Origin: Colwellia polaris
Lineage (GTDB): Bacteria > Pseudomonadota > Gammaproteobacteria > Enterobacterales > Alteromonadaceae
DNA length: 64,000 nt
Direction: 5' to 3'
Assembly (NCBI RefSeq): GCF_002104515.1
Contig: NZ_NBOE01000002.1
Coordinates: 434,001 to 498,000 of the forward strand
Under the pieces are notes generated by a model. It was not told the DNA's origin. It saw only the letters and a list, made by a program, of their open reading frames with translations, and ran no database searches. The position numbers and the translations under genes were made by a program. Below, one piece after another: positions 17,058 to 27,407 of the stretch (positions are counted from its first letter, which is position 1; each line of letters begins with the position of its first letter).

Positions 17058-19903
17058 ATGTATCAAAGTATCAAAGTAACAAGCTTACTAAAGCTGTTCG
17101 TTTAGCTCTTGTAGCTGGCGCAACAACTACTGTTCTAGCTGCACCAAGTGCTATGGCATTCGCTGAAGAAGCTGCAGCAGAAGAAAAAGGTGTTGAACGT
17201 ATCCAGGTAACTGGTTCACGTATTCGTCGTTCAGAATTAACAGCTGTAACACCTATCATCGAAATTAGCGCTCAAGAATTCGCAATTTCAGGTAACCTTA
17301 ACATCGAGCAAAAACTTGCTGAGTTACCTTCTACATTGCCTTCATTTGGTCCTAGCTCAAACAACCCTGGTGACGGTACAGCAACAGTAGATTTACGTGG
17401 TTTAGGTACTTCACGTACGTTAGTTATGGTTAACGGTCGTCGTTGGGTTCCTTCAAACCAATCAGGCGTAGTTGATTTAAACACGATCCCAGCTTCTTTA
17501 ATCGAAAACGTTGAAATCATCACTGGTGGTGCTTCTGCGGTATACGGTTCAGATGCAATCGGTGGTGTTGTTAACTTTAAAATGAAAGATGATTTTGAAG
17601 GTGTTGAAATTTCAACGTTATACGATGTAACGACTGAAGGCGATGCTGAGAAATTTAACTTAGATTTAACCATGGGTGGCAACTTTGCTGATGACCGTGG
17701 TAACGCAGTACTTTACGTTGGTTATTCTAAGCGTGAATCTTTATTCCAAGGCGACCGTGACTTTGCAAGTGTTGCGTTAACTGAAGGCGATGGCGAGTTA
17801 GTTGCTGGTGGTTCTTCAGGCATTCCTGGTACTCGTGTATTTGGTGGTCCAACACTTATTTCTGGCCCAAATGCAGGTTCAAGCTTAGGTCGATTTAACC
17901 AAGACGGCTCAGGTAATACCTTTACTGGCGCTGACCGTTTTAACTATGCACCTGATAACTTTTTACAGTTACCACAAGAACGTTTAACAATGAACGCCTT
18001 CTCTCATTTCTACATTAATGATGAGACTCGTATTTACAGTGAACTTTCTTTCATTCGTAACGAAGTTCCACAAGAATTAGCGCCTACACCAGCATTTACA
18101 ACAATCGAAGTAAATCCTAATAGTGCATTCTTTGGTGCAGACGTTCAAGAAGCTATGTTAGCAAGTGGTGACTTAAATGCCGCTGGCAACTACGAAATGT
18201 TCGTAGGTCGCCGTATGGTAGAAAATGGTTCACGCCAATCTATCGATACACGTGATGCAATGCGTCTTTTAGTTGGTATTGATGGCTACATTAACGACGA
18301 TTGGTCTTACGATGTTTATTACAGTCGTTCACAAATGGATCAATCTAACCTGTTAAACAACGATGTTTCAGCTTCACGTTTTAAACAAGCACTTCTAACA
18401 AATGATGCTGCTACTGAATGTACAGATACTTCAGGTGGCTGTGTACCAATTAATATTTTTGGTGAAGGCAACATCTCTGACGCCGCAGTTAATTTTGTAA
18501 ACGTTGGTGCATCAAACGTTACTACACTTAAACAAGAAGTATTTATGGCTACAGTATCTGGTGCATTACCATTTACTTTTCCAGGTGCTGAAGAGTCTGC
18601 TGGTATCGTATTCGGTTACGAGAAGCGTCAAGACGAATCATCTTTCCGTCCAGATGAATTCTTAGCTGCAGGTGATGTATTAGGCTTTAATGCTGGTTTA
18701 CCAACTGTTGGTAAGTACAGTTCAAGTGAAATTTTCACTGAATTCTCTCTACCTCTTTTAAGTGGCAAAGAATTTGCTGAAGACTTGAGCTTTTGGGGTG
18801 CTGCACGTTATGCAGATTACTCAAACATTGGTGCAGTTTCATCATTCGCAGCAGCGTTGAACTGGGCGCCTACTGATTGGATTAGCACACGTATTGGTTT
18901 CCAATCAGCTGTACGTGCTCCAAATGTTGCTGAATTGTTCCAAGGTTCTGCAAATGGTTTCCCAGGTGCAAGTGATCCATGTTCAGTTGGTGGTTACCAA
19001 GCTGGCGTAACAAGTGATGCATTATGTATTTCTTCAGGCGTTGCAGCTGATCAAGTTGGTGTTTTCACACAAGCTAACTCACAAATTGAAGGTTCATTTG
19101 GTGGTAACTCAGAACTACAAGAAGAAAGTTCTGACACATTTACTGTTGGTATCGTTGTTCAACCTTTTGAAGGTTTAGATTTCACTATTGATTATTTCAG
19201 CATTGAAATTGAAGATGCTATTTCTTCATACGGTGTAAACAATACATTGAATGTTTGTTATAACATTGTAAAAGATGCAGGACATGAAACTTGTCAAAAT
19301 ATCACTCGTCGTGCAGATGGTAACGTTGATATCGTTCAATCATTGAATGCTAACATCGCATCAATTGAAACAGCTGGTGTTGATTTTAACATCACTTACA
19401 ACGCAGAACTTGATTTTGGTTTGTTTGATAGCGGCTCTGACTTAAATATTCAGTTCCGTTCAACTTTCCTAGAAAAGTCTGATTTTGTACCAATTGTTGG
19501 TTTACCAACTGAATACGAATGTGCTGGTTACTACGGTAATACATGTGGCGCGCCACAACCTGATTTCCAAGCAAACACTCGTGTTAACTGGACAAACGGT
19601 GACTTAACGTTATCTGCATTATTCCGTTACATTGGTTCAACTGAAGATGACCAGTTAATGGTTGATAATACTTTAAAGGCTAGTGACTTAGTTGTATCAG
19701 AAATTGACGCAGCGATTTACGTTGATTTAAGTGCTAGCTACTTAGTTAACGAAAATCTGAATGTTAACTTTGGTATTAAAAACGTATTTGATGAAGAGCC
19801 TACTGCTTTAGGTGATTCACAATCTCAAGCTAACACATTCCCAGAAACGTATGACGTTATTGGTCCACGTGTGTTCTTAAGTGCTTCTTACACGTTCAAT
19901 TAA
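17058..19903 (+). CDS. TonB-dependent receptor, reading frame broken near the start by an 8-bp duplication
   Basis: An outer-membrane TonB-dependent receptor. The plug follows EEKGVERIQVTGSRI and includes DLRGLGTSRTLVMVNGRR and VYGSDAIGGVVNFKM; the barrel ends with SASYTFN. The ATG at 17058 has a good ribosome binding site (AGGGAG, 17045-17050) but its frame stops after 15 codons. The receptor frame has no ATG, GTG or TTG upstream of 17153, which would leave no signal peptide. Removing one copy of the tandem TATCAAAG (17061-17076) joins that ATG to the receptor frame and restores a normal signal peptide starting MYQSNKLTKAVRLALVAG and ending near AMAFA. As read the gene is off, or it is switched by copy number, or this is a sequencing artefact. 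It stands before a block of 2OG oxygenases and the TonB2 operon. The substrate is unknown. Confidence 0.9.
17061..17076 (+). repeat. Tandem 8-bp duplication TATCAAAG in the receptor start region
   Basis: Two perfect copies, 17061-17068 and 17069-17076, immediately after the ATG at 17058. One copy gives an intact 948-codon-class receptor frame with a signal peptide; two copies shift the frame and end translation at a TAG after 15 codons. Direct repeats of this size arise and collapse by replication slippage. Confidence 0.9.
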
Positions 19904-19951
19904 TCACTAATTAAAACTAATTTTAGTTTTAATTAAGTGTTAATAAATTAG

Positions 19952-19986
19952 AAAGTGACCAACATTTGTTGGTCACTTTTTTTTTA
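19952..19986 (+). terminator. Terminator of the TonB-dependent receptor
   Basis: AAGTGACCAACA - TT - TGTTGGTCACTT followed by nine or more T. Between it and the stop codon is a second perfect palindrome, AATTAAAACTAA - TT - TTAGTTTTAATT (19909-19934). The strong terminator suggests that the receptor is a single-gene transcript. Confidence 0.92.
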
Positions 19987-20066
19987 ATCTAACGTTAGAT
20001 GGTGTATGGTAATAATATAGATAAAGCGCTGCTAAATTACATTTATAAAAATAGATCCTAAAAAAT

Positions 20067-21902
20067 ATGCAAAATGTTAGCTGTTCAGATGTAACCCTTA
20101 AACTTCAACATCTTTTTTCTTTATTCCAAAAAGGTCAAACCAAACGTGTACTTCAAGAGGTAGAAGTATTATTAACTTCTGTTACCGATAATGCTGATCT
20201 ATTGCATTTGGCGGCTATGGCTTATAAGGCTGAGGGTAACTTTGAAAAAGCAATAAACTATTTCACTAAATCATTAGCGATTAATGATAACCAGCCGCAA
20301 GTTCATAACAATATTGCGAATACTTATAAACAAAAATTGAGCTGGGCTTTGGCCGAAGTTCATTACAACAAGGCAATTAAACTCCAGCCTCAATATATTG
20401 ATGCAATTAAGAATCTTGGTTTATTGTATTTAAATAATCAAAGATATAAAGAAGCAAAAAACAGTTTTCTACAAGTTATAAAACTATCAAAAAGTGATGC
20501 TTCAGCATACACATCATTAGGTAATATATGTAAAGCAGAACAAAACTTTCCTGCTGCTATTAGTTACTATAAACAAGCGCTGAATATTAACCCTCGCTAT
20601 GTAAATGCGTTACATAATTTAGGTATAGCCTATCGTATGACTGGTAATTTCTCTGAGGCTATTAAGTGTTTTAATCAAGCAAAAGCTATTGCGCCCAATA
20701 TAGCTGAAATTGACTTTAATGAAGCTAATACTCAGTTTGACTTAGGTAATTATCTACAAGCAGAGCAGGCTTATTGGAATGCGTTACGAAAAGCACCGGA
20801 TAACTGTGAAATACATGAAACATTAAATGAGTTTTACTGGCAAACCGATAAAAAAAGTGAATTTGGAAAAAGTTTTACTCAAGCGATCAATCATTTGCCA
20901 AATAACTTACCACTTCGTCATTCATATGCAGAAAGTCTGTTTGCTTCAGGAAATAAAGCACAAGCAAGTAAGGTAATAGATGAAGCGCTAAAGCTAGATA
21001 AAACACCAGAACTTCTTCATTTAAAGGGGAAGTTAGTTGCCTCAAAAGGAGAACTTAAACTTGCAATATCGCTAATAGAGTCCTCTTTGAATAATCAATA
21101 CAAGCTCTCTAATGCTCTAGATTTAATTGAGCTATTAATTATTGATATTGATTACAGTAAAGCACTTCATCATATAAGCTATGCTGAAAAAATAGAGCCT
21201 AATAACCAGTTGCTTATCGCTTATAAAAGTATATGTTGGAGACTTACTAGCGATCATAGATACGAATGGTTAATTGATTATCAAACGCATATACGGACCT
21301 ATGAAATTCCCGTTCCTAAAGGTTACAGCTCAAGAGAGATGTTTCTAGATGAATTAGGACCAGCGTTATTGTCAATGCATCAAACGCAGCATGCGCCATT
21401 AAAGCAAACCTTAAAATTTGGCACGCAGACTCCGGGCAGACTTTTTTATCAGCCGGTTAAACCCATTGTTGACTTAAAAAATGCATTTGAAGAAGTTGCT
21501 TTAGAATATATATCTTCATTGCCTGATGATGACAGTCACCCACTTTTATCAAGGAAAACCAAGCAAATTAATTTTGCTGGTTCTTGGTCTGTAAAGCTAA
21601 AGCCTAATGGCTATCATGTAAACCATGTACACCCTAAAGGCTGGATAAGTTCATCATTCTATGTAAGTGTGCCAGAGTTCTCGAATTTCACTCAATCAAA
21701 TGATAACGCAGGTGCGATAAAGTTTGGAGAGAGTTCGATGAATCTAAAAGAACGAGAAAAAATAGCTAGAACGGTGACTCCAAAGAATGGCTTAGTCGCT
21801 TTATTCCCTTCATATGTTTGGCATGGAACGATTCCATTCAATGGGCCTAACGACATAGTGAGATTGACTGCACCATGTGATATAACACCGGGAGAGCGCT
21901 AA
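20067..21902 (+). CDS. TPR protein with C-terminal putative 2OG-Fe(II) oxygenase domain
   Basis: A 611-aa protein. Residues about 10-400 are tetratricopeptide repeats (for example the YKEAKNSFLQVIKL and AAISYYKQALNINPRY units). The C-terminal part (about 440-611) matches the 2OG-FeII_Oxy_5 type: His520 and His522 in NHVHPKGWISSSFYVSVP, His586 in VWHGTIPF and Arg599 in VRLTAP as the probable iron and 2-oxoglutarate ligands. It could hydroxylate a protein or peptide presented by the TPR region. It is the first gene of a run with the methyltransferase (1-bp gap) and the AspH-like gene (4-bp overlap). No signal peptide. Confidence 0.82.
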   Translation: MQNVSCSDVTLKLQHLFSLFQKGQTKRVLQEVEVLLTSVTDNADLLHLAAMAYKAEGNFEKAINYFTKSLAINDNQPQVHNNIANTYKQKLSWALAEVHYNKAIKLQPQYIDAIKNLGLLYLNNQRYKEAKNSFLQVIKLSKSDASAYTSLGNICKAEQNFPAAISYYKQALNINPRYVNALHNLGIAYRMTGNFSEAIKCFNQAKAIAPNIAEIDFNEANTQFDLGNYLQAEQAYWNALRKAPDNCEIHETLNEFYWQTDKKSEFGKSFTQAINHLPNNLPLRHSYAESLFASGNKAQASKVIDEALKLDKTPELLHLKGKLVASKGELKLAISLIESSLNNQYKLSNALDLIELLIIDIDYSKALHHISYAEKIEPNNQLLIAYKSICWRLTSDHRYEWLIDYQTHIRTYEIPVPKGYSSREMFLDELGPALLSMHQTQHAPLKQTLKFGTQTPGRLFYQPVKPIVDLKNAFEEVALEYISSLPDDDSHPLLSRKTKQINFAGSWSVKLKPNGYHVNHVHPKGWISSSFYVSVPEFSNFTQSNDNAGAIKFGESSMNLKEREKIARTVTPKNGLVALFPSYVWHGTIPFNGPNDIVRLTAPCDITPGER

Positions 21903-21903
21903 T

Positions 21904-22815
21904 ATGCAAGATACAGATGCATGGTCATTATATTGGCAGAACAACCATCAAGAAAGTTGCATTACACCGTGCAATGAAACTGACAGCACTATTCTTATTG
22001 ATATTTGGCAAAACTTTGCATTAGATCTAAAACCAAATTTTGAGTTACTAGATTTAGCAACTGGCAATGGCAGTGTTGCAAGGCGCTTAATTAGTTTTAA
22101 TAAACAGCTTAAAGTAACAGCAGTAGACCAAGCAAGTATAGACCCAACAAAATATGTTGATGACAACATCTTGCTAGATAACATTCAATTTGTTGCGGAT
22201 GTAAACATTGAAAAACTGCCATTTGAGCAAAACATATTTGATGCAGTTACTAGCCAATTTGGTTTAGAGTATTCAAACCTGAGTTTATCAATACCAGAGC
22301 TAGTAAGAGTATTGAAGCAAGCAGGGCGATTCTTATTTATTATGCATCATGCAGATAGCGAAGTTGTAGGTCCTGCAAAATTAAAAGTTAAAGAATTTAA
22401 CTTAATTTTTGAAAGCAATTTACTACATGATTTTGAATTGTTTTTATCAAATAATTTAAGCTTAGAAGAATTAAATAAAACAGGTGAAAAGCTGCTAAAT
22501 AACCCTGAGTTAATTAAAAGCAACGCAATCACAGGCCAAATATTTTCTGCCATTGATAAGCTTATAGTACTTAAAAACCAGAATAAAAAACAAAATGCTG
22601 AAGTCTTACTTAATACACTGCAAAATATGACAAACAGAATTGTCGCTGAAAACTCTAGGCTAGAACAATTAATTTCATCATCTTTAACTCAAATAGAAAT
22701 AGAAGCGCTGTGCAATTCACTCAAAAATGAGGGGGCAAAGGCGACATTTAAATCAATTACACTAAGCGATAATCAAAGTGTTATTGGTTGGGAAATTAAA
22801 GGATATAAGCTATGA
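21904..22815 (+). CDS. Class I SAM-dependent methyltransferase
   Basis: A 303-aa protein. Motif I LLDLATGNGSVARRL (about residues 47-61), an acidic residue after the second strand (TAVDQAS) and a DAVTSQFGLEY motif with PELVRVLKQAGRFLF identify a Methyltransf_11-type fold. The C-terminal 120 residues are helical and lysine-rich without a recognisable domain. It is translationally coupled to the next gene (4-bp overlap), so it probably acts with the flanking oxygenase-like proteins. Acceptor unknown. Confidence 0.82.
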   Translation: MQDTDAWSLYWQNNHQESCITPCNETDSTILIDIWQNFALDLKPNFELLDLATGNGSVARRLISFNKQLKVTAVDQASIDPTKYVDDNILLDNIQFVADVNIEKLPFEQNIFDAVTSQFGLEYSNLSLSIPELVRVLKQAGRFLFIMHHADSEVVGPAKLKVKEFNLIFESNLLHDFELFLSNNLSLEELNKTGEKLLNNPELIKSNAITGQIFSAIDKLIVLKNQNKKQNAEVLLNTLQNMTNRIVAENSRLEQLISSSLTQIEIEALCNSLKNEGAKATFKSITLSDNQSVIGWEIKGYKL

Positions 22816-23984
22816 GTACTGAAGTAAGCTTATTAAAACAAGTAGATCGAGCGTTTAGCTGTCAGAAAAATCAACAGGGTTTAGAGCTGCTTAGAGCGTA
22901 TATTGTTAATAATGCTCAAGACACCGAACAACTTTATCGTTTAGCCGTTATTGAAGAACAAATAGGTCTTAAAGAGAATGCGGCAAAGGCTTATTTGCAA
23001 TGTATAAACAGTAATAAGCAAGATATGAAAGCTTATTTATACGGAGGTTACTTTTTCCAACAATGCGGGGAAATGGAACGAGCTTTAGCGCTTTACTCTC
23101 TCGGCGAAAATATCGATGCAAGATTAACTGTGTTACACCAAAATCAGAATGTGTCTTATGAAACAAGGCTTAGGTCGCATTCTGCTAATATTGCACTGAG
23201 AAATCACTTCACAACACTTCACGCCAAAAGTTTAGAGAATTTTGATAACAGCGAAAGAATAGTTAATGCTATATGGCCACAAACACATAATAGTGCAATA
23301 AACTACTTAACGGCTAATCAACACCCACATCTCTTCTATATACCAGAGTTAACAGCTAAGCCTATTCATAGTAGTCATAGTGTTGACTGGTGCAAATTAT
23401 TAGAACAAAGCTTTGATGAACTTACTAGCGAGTTCTCTGAGTTATTGAGTTTAATTGAACGTAACGGTGTGCCTTATTTGGATGACAGCTATAAGGCAAA
23501 AGGCTTTGAGTCGTTAGCGGGTTCAAAAAACTGGACTGCACTCAATATCTTCAAAGATGGTAAAGCTAATGATAATTTGTTGTCTTTAATGCCAAAGACA
23601 GCCGATGTTTTAAATAAACTCCCTTTGTATAAGGTTGATGAACAGCCATTTGAAGTGTTTTTTTCGTTATTAAAGGCAGGGCAACATATTCAGCCACATT
23701 TTGGGCAATCTAACCATAGTTTAACAGTACATTTACCTATTATTGTTCCCAAAGGAGGGTACTTAACGGTAGCGGGCGAAAAACTAGCTTGGCAAAAGGG
23801 TAAAGTTATTATATTCGATGACTCATTTATTCATGAAGCAATTAACCCTTCTGATGAAGATCGTGTGGTGCTTATTTTCTCTATATGGCACCCAGATTTG
23901 TCAGAGGCAGAACAAAAAGCTATTTTAGCGAGTTTTCAAGCTCGCCGTGAATGGCTTGACAGTCGTGATCAGCATTTGTCTTGA
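22812..23984 (+). CDS. TPR protein with aspartyl/asparaginyl beta-hydroxylase-like domain
   Basis: A 390-aa protein: helical TPR-like N-terminus (residues about 1-110) and a C-terminal Asp/Asn beta-hydroxylase (AspH, PF05118) domain. The iron ligands are visible as His296 in IQPHFGQSNHSL and His341 in FDDSFIHEAIN, with Arg351 for 2-oxoglutarate; the AspH family lacks the usual acidic iron ligand, consistent with HFG here. Its 3' end overlaps the convergent sulfotransferase gene by 16 bp. Likely a cytoplasmic protein or peptide hydroxylase. Confidence 0.82.
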   Translation: MSTEVSLLKQVDRAFSCQKNQQGLELLRAYIVNNAQDTEQLYRLAVIEEQIGLKENAAKAYLQCINSNKQDMKAYLYGGYFFQQCGEMERALALYSLGENIDARLTVLHQNQNVSYETRLRSHSANIALRNHFTTLHAKSLENFDNSERIVNAIWPQTHNSAINYLTANQHPHLFYIPELTAKPIHSSHSVDWCKLLEQSFDELTSEFSELLSLIERNGVPYLDDSYKAKGFESLAGSKNWTALNIFKDGKANDNLLSLMPKTADVLNKLPLYKVDEQPFEVFFSLLKAGQHIQPHFGQSNHSLTVHLPIIVPKGGYLTVAGEKLAWQKGKVIIFDDSFIHEAINPSDEDRVVLIFSIWHPDLSEAEQKAILASFQARREWLDSRDQHLS

Positions 23985-25837
23985 GATAACTCATGATAAA
24001 ATTGACTAAATATTGCTAACTCTTGCTGGTAATGACGAGAAAAGTTTTGCTTATTAGTGTTAATTGGCTGCCTAACTTGTAATTCACTGAAAGTGAAACT
24101 GTTAACATGCTCTTTGTGAAAATTTAGATAATCGTCGTTCCAGTCTAAATTACAAAATTTAAATATTAGCTGCGCTTCTTCTTGAGGGGCGTTTGTTAGC
24201 TGATTGTAATTTACATCAATAACTTGTCCTGGAAAGCTATCTCGCCAAAAGTCCATTAATTTGTTTGCTTGGAATATAGCATGAGCAATGTTTTTTAAAT
24301 TAGCGGCATAGTTATGGTGTGGAGCAAAAGGTTGCGAGAAAATTGATAAAGCAAGATCTTCAGGTGCTCTTCTCATTTGAATAACTTTAACTTGCTCGAA
24401 AATAGAAAGTATAGCCCCAACATAACGATAGTTATGCGGCATTTTATCGACAATGATATCTGCGTTTAATGCTGTTTTAGCGCGGTATGAACTGAGAATA
24501 TCTTGTTTGTTTTTGCTGAAGAACTCTTGCCAATTAATCGCTGTATTATTTTTCTGAGCATTAACCTTATTTTCTATGAATAGTGCCAATGCTTCATTTT
24601 CGCCACTACTTTCAATACTCGGGTGCTGAGATAAAATTCGGTCCATCAGTGTTGTACCAGATCTCGGCATGCCAACAATGAAAATATTGCTAGGAGGTAA
24701 TTGCGTTATATCTTTGGAGTAGTTAGTAGAGCTTACTTGAGAAAGAAATTTATGATGGTTATTAGCAGCATCATGGTCATAAGATAAATTACTCTTACTA
24801 ATAATATCTTCTTGTAAAGTGTTTGCTTTAGTAAAACAACGAAAAGCAAGAGGATATTGAGCAAGCTTTTCATAGGCCTTTGCTAAAATAAATAAGTTTT
24901 GCTGGTTTTGGTAATTATTCTCAATTGAGCTCTCTAACAAATGTGAGAGAGAGGCTACTGTTTTTTCATGTTGAGCGCCTATTTCTTGTTTAGCTCCCCA
25001 TGCAATATAGCTTTCAGGGTTTAATGCTAATGCGTTGTCTGCAGCAGCTATTGCAAGTTCTGTTTTATTTTCAAGTCGACAGATGCGTATTTCAATTTCA
25101 TAGCGAGTCAAACTATTATCACTTAACGCTATAGCTTTGTTTAATTGTAGTCGCGCTTGCTTAACATCTCTGGCAAGTAAATATAAATCAGCGAACTTTA
25201 ATAAATTAAGGCTAATAACGGGTGTATGTTCAAGAAACTTTTTAAAAGCACTAATCGCATTATCGTACTGTCTTAATTTTGCGTAACAAATAGATAAACT
25301 TTTTTGAATTACAGACTGTTGATTAGATAACGTATGACTGAGCCTTAACCATATAGCTATAGCTGCAGCCCAGTTTTCACTTTGCATGTTAGCTTGTGCA
25401 ATAATCATATCGGTTTGTGGACTACTCTTTACTGAAGTATTATTTTGATACTTTGTTGCTATCTCTAGTGATAATTTAGGCTGATTAATTTTAAGCGCTA
25501 AATGTGCAAATGAATTTATAATTTGTCTATCGTTTGGTAGCATCTCTTTAATATTATTAATTAATTCATACGCTGCTTCAGCTTTATTTGCTGAGTTTAA
25601 ACACATGGCAAAGTTCAGTGTAATGTCAACGGCATTTGGCTCTTTGGCTAAAGCTTTAGTAAATAAAGAGATTGCACGTTCATATTGTTGTGTCTGAGTA
25701 TATAATGTAGCTAAACCATAGGTTGCGTCATTACTGTCATACTGACTAATCGCTTTTAAATATGCTTGTTCAGCAACTTCATAGTTTTTTTGTTGATGGG
25801 CTAATTCAGCTATGTTTAACGATTCATTTAAAGTCAT
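23969..25837 (-). CDS. TPR-sulfotransferase fusion protein
   Basis: About 622 aa. The N-terminal two thirds is TPR (for example YEVAEQAYLKAISQ and YERAISLFTKALAKEPN); the C-terminal third (from about residue 380) is a PAPS-dependent sulfotransferase with the 5'-phosphosulfate loop IVGMPRSGTTLMDRILSQHP and the later GQVIDVNYNQL segment. I prefer the ATG at 25837 to an in-frame TTG at 25861, since the protein then starts MTLNESLNIAELA like other TPR starts. It is opposite in strand to its neighbours and overlaps the AspH-like gene by 16 bp at the 3' ends. Such fusions often sit near TonB-dependent receptors; the acceptor is unknown. Confidence 0.85.
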   Translation of the reverse strand: MTLNESLNIAELAHQQKNYEVAEQAYLKAISQYDSNDATYGLATLYTQTQQYERAISLFTKALAKEPNAVDITLNFAMCLNSANKAEAAYELINNIKEMLPNDRQIINSFAHLALKINQPKLSLEIATKYQNNTSVKSSPQTDMIIAQANMQSENWAAAIAIWLRLSHTLSNQQSVIQKSLSICYAKLRQYDNAISAFKKFLEHTPVISLNLLKFADLYLLARDVKQARLQLNKAIALSDNSLTRYEIEIRICRLENKTELAIAAADNALALNPESYIAWGAKQEIGAQHEKTVASLSHLLESSIENNYQNQQNLFILAKAYEKLAQYPLAFRCFTKANTLQEDIISKSNLSYDHDAANNHHKFLSQVSSTNYSKDITQLPPSNIFIVGMPRSGTTLMDRILSQHPSIESSGENEALALFIENKVNAQKNNTAINWQEFFSKNKQDILSSYRAKTALNADIIVDKMPHNYRYVGAILSIFEQVKVIQMRRAPEDLALSIFSQPFAPHHNYAANLKNIAHAIFQANKLMDFWRDSFPGQVIDVNYNQLTNAPQEEAQLIFKFCNLDWNDDYLNFHKEHVNSFTFSELQVRQPINTNKQNFSRHYQQELAIFSQFYHELSQDKC

Positions 25838-25968
25838 AAAAGTAATGCTTAGTAGGTGCAAGTCACAAGTGTGACGAACACATAGTGGTTATTTAATATA
25901 TGCATGTGATAATACAGCAAAATTATACGCTAATAAAAGTGTTTAGCAGTGAAACCTTGAGGTGAAAG

Positions 25969-26700
25969 ATGAAATTGTCTTTTAATAAAACTGGTAATAA
26001 AGCAAAAATTAGACAGGATTATTTAAATAATGGTTATGTCAAGTTAGAACATGCTTTAACAAATGAAACTGCCCGTTTTATTCATGAAAAAATATCCAAT
26101 CAAAAACAATGGAATTTAGTATTTAAAAATAAAGGGCTTCATCAAGATTCAAATAGTGCAGACGTTGAAGCTTGGGATGAGGAAAATAAAAAAAATCTCA
26201 CGAAACTCGTGCATAAACAAGCGGAAAATGCATTCCAATATTTTTATGAAACTATTCCCATTTACGATATTTACTATGACAAATTAATGCCAGGGCACTT
26301 TTTTAATGACATTGTTAAATTTTTAAATAGTGAGCCTACTTTAAATTACTTTAGAGAAATACTCGATGCACCTGAAATAAATTTTTTAGACGCGCAAATC
26401 ACTCGATTTAAAGCAGGACATTTCTTGAATTGTCATAATGATGATGTTCATGGTAAAAATAGAGTGGCAGCGTTCGTTATTAATTTAACTAAAGACTGGT
26501 CTGTTGATTGGGGAGGGGCACTGCACATACTAAGCAATAAATCAGAAATTGAAAAAAGCTTCTCGCCTACGTTTAATGAAATTAATATATTTAAAGTGCC
26601 AGTAGACCACCTTGTGGGTTATGTTTCACCTTTTGCAACAGGACAAAGGTTATCTATTACTGGTTGGCTTAGAAGTGGTCAGAATCCAAAGAATTTATAA
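25969..26700 (+). CDS. 2OG-Fe(II) oxygenase (prolyl 4-hydroxylase-like), copy 1
   Basis: A 243-aa protein with the double-stranded beta-helix signature of P4H-type oxygenases: iron ligands His156 and Asp158 in HNDD, His214 in VPVDHLVGYV and Arg227 in QRLSITGWL. The DWGGALHIL segment after the HxD is typical. No signal peptide. It lies 14 bp before a homologous second copy; both end in an ITGW/VTGW-type strand, so the pair looks like a tandem duplication with strong divergence. Confidence 0.87.
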   Translation: MKLSFNKTGNKAKIRQDYLNNGYVKLEHALTNETARFIHEKISNQKQWNLVFKNKGLHQDSNSADVEAWDEENKKNLTKLVHKQAENAFQYFYETIPIYDIYYDKLMPGHFFNDIVKFLNSEPTLNYFREILDAPEINFLDAQITRFKAGHFLNCHNDDVHGKNRVAAFVINLTKDWSVDWGGALHILSNKSEIEKSFSPTFNEINIFKVPVDHLVGYVSPFATGQRLSITGWLRSGQNPKNL

Positions 26701-26714
26701 GCTACAGGTACAAA

Positions 26715-27407
26715 ATGACAATAAAAATAAACAAGATCGCAAATATAACCGAGTTAAAAAACGAGTTCTCTGAAAATGGTATTGTTAGAGTCTTCAATTT
26801 TTTAGAGCAACAAAGCCTAGATACATTAAAAGTATCAATAGAGACTAAAATTAATTTTGATAATGCCTTTTATTTAAATGGCCAGAATCAAGAGGTTAGT
26901 GATGCCGATATAAGGGCATTACCCGCGACAACTCAAAAGCAACTTTATCAAGATATTCATCGGATGGCATCAAACGGCGCAGGGTTCTTATATGGCAGAC
27001 ATAAAATAGATCAGACTTCGTTGGAAGAGGTTTATACGCTACTACAACAGCTTAACACTGAAGATACTCTTAAGATACTTAGGGAAATAACGAATTTCTC
27101 TGATTTAAAATATGCCGATGGACAAGTAACAAGGTATCGCCGTGGGGATTTCCTAACTCGCCATCTAGATAACATTCCAGGTGAAACCAGGCGCATTGCT
27201 TATGTTCTAGGTTTTACTGAAAATTGGCATCCTGATTGGGGAGGTTTATTACAGTTTTTTGAAAAAGACGGCACGCCCATGAGATCTTGGTCCCCAGCAC
27301 TTAATTCTTTAACATTATTTGATGTTGATAAAGTGCATTCAGTAACTTCGGTGGCACAATTTGCTGCGAAAAATAGGTACTCTGTTACTGGGTGGTTTAG
27401 AGCTTAA
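26715..27407 (+). CDS. 2OG-Fe(II) oxygenase (prolyl 4-hydroxylase-like), copy 2
   Basis: A 230-aa paralogue of the preceding protein. Iron ligands are His150 and Asp152 in TRHLDN, distal His208 in KVHSVT and Arg219 in NRYSVTGWFRA; PDWGGLLQFF follows the HxD. It could hydroxylate proline, other residues or a small molecule. Being in the same small unit as copy 1, they may act on successive positions of one substrate or form a heteromer; that is inference only. Confidence 0.87.
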   Translation: MTIKINKIANITELKNEFSENGIVRVFNFLEQQSLDTLKVSIETKINFDNAFYLNGQNQEVSDADIRALPATTQKQLYQDIHRMASNGAGFLYGRHKIDQTSLEEVYTLLQQLNTEDTLKILREITNFSDLKYADGQVTRYRRGDFLTRHLDNIPGETRRIAYVLGFTENWHPDWGGLLQFFEKDGTPMRSWSPALNSLTLFDVDKVHSVTSVAQFAAKNRYSVTGWFRA

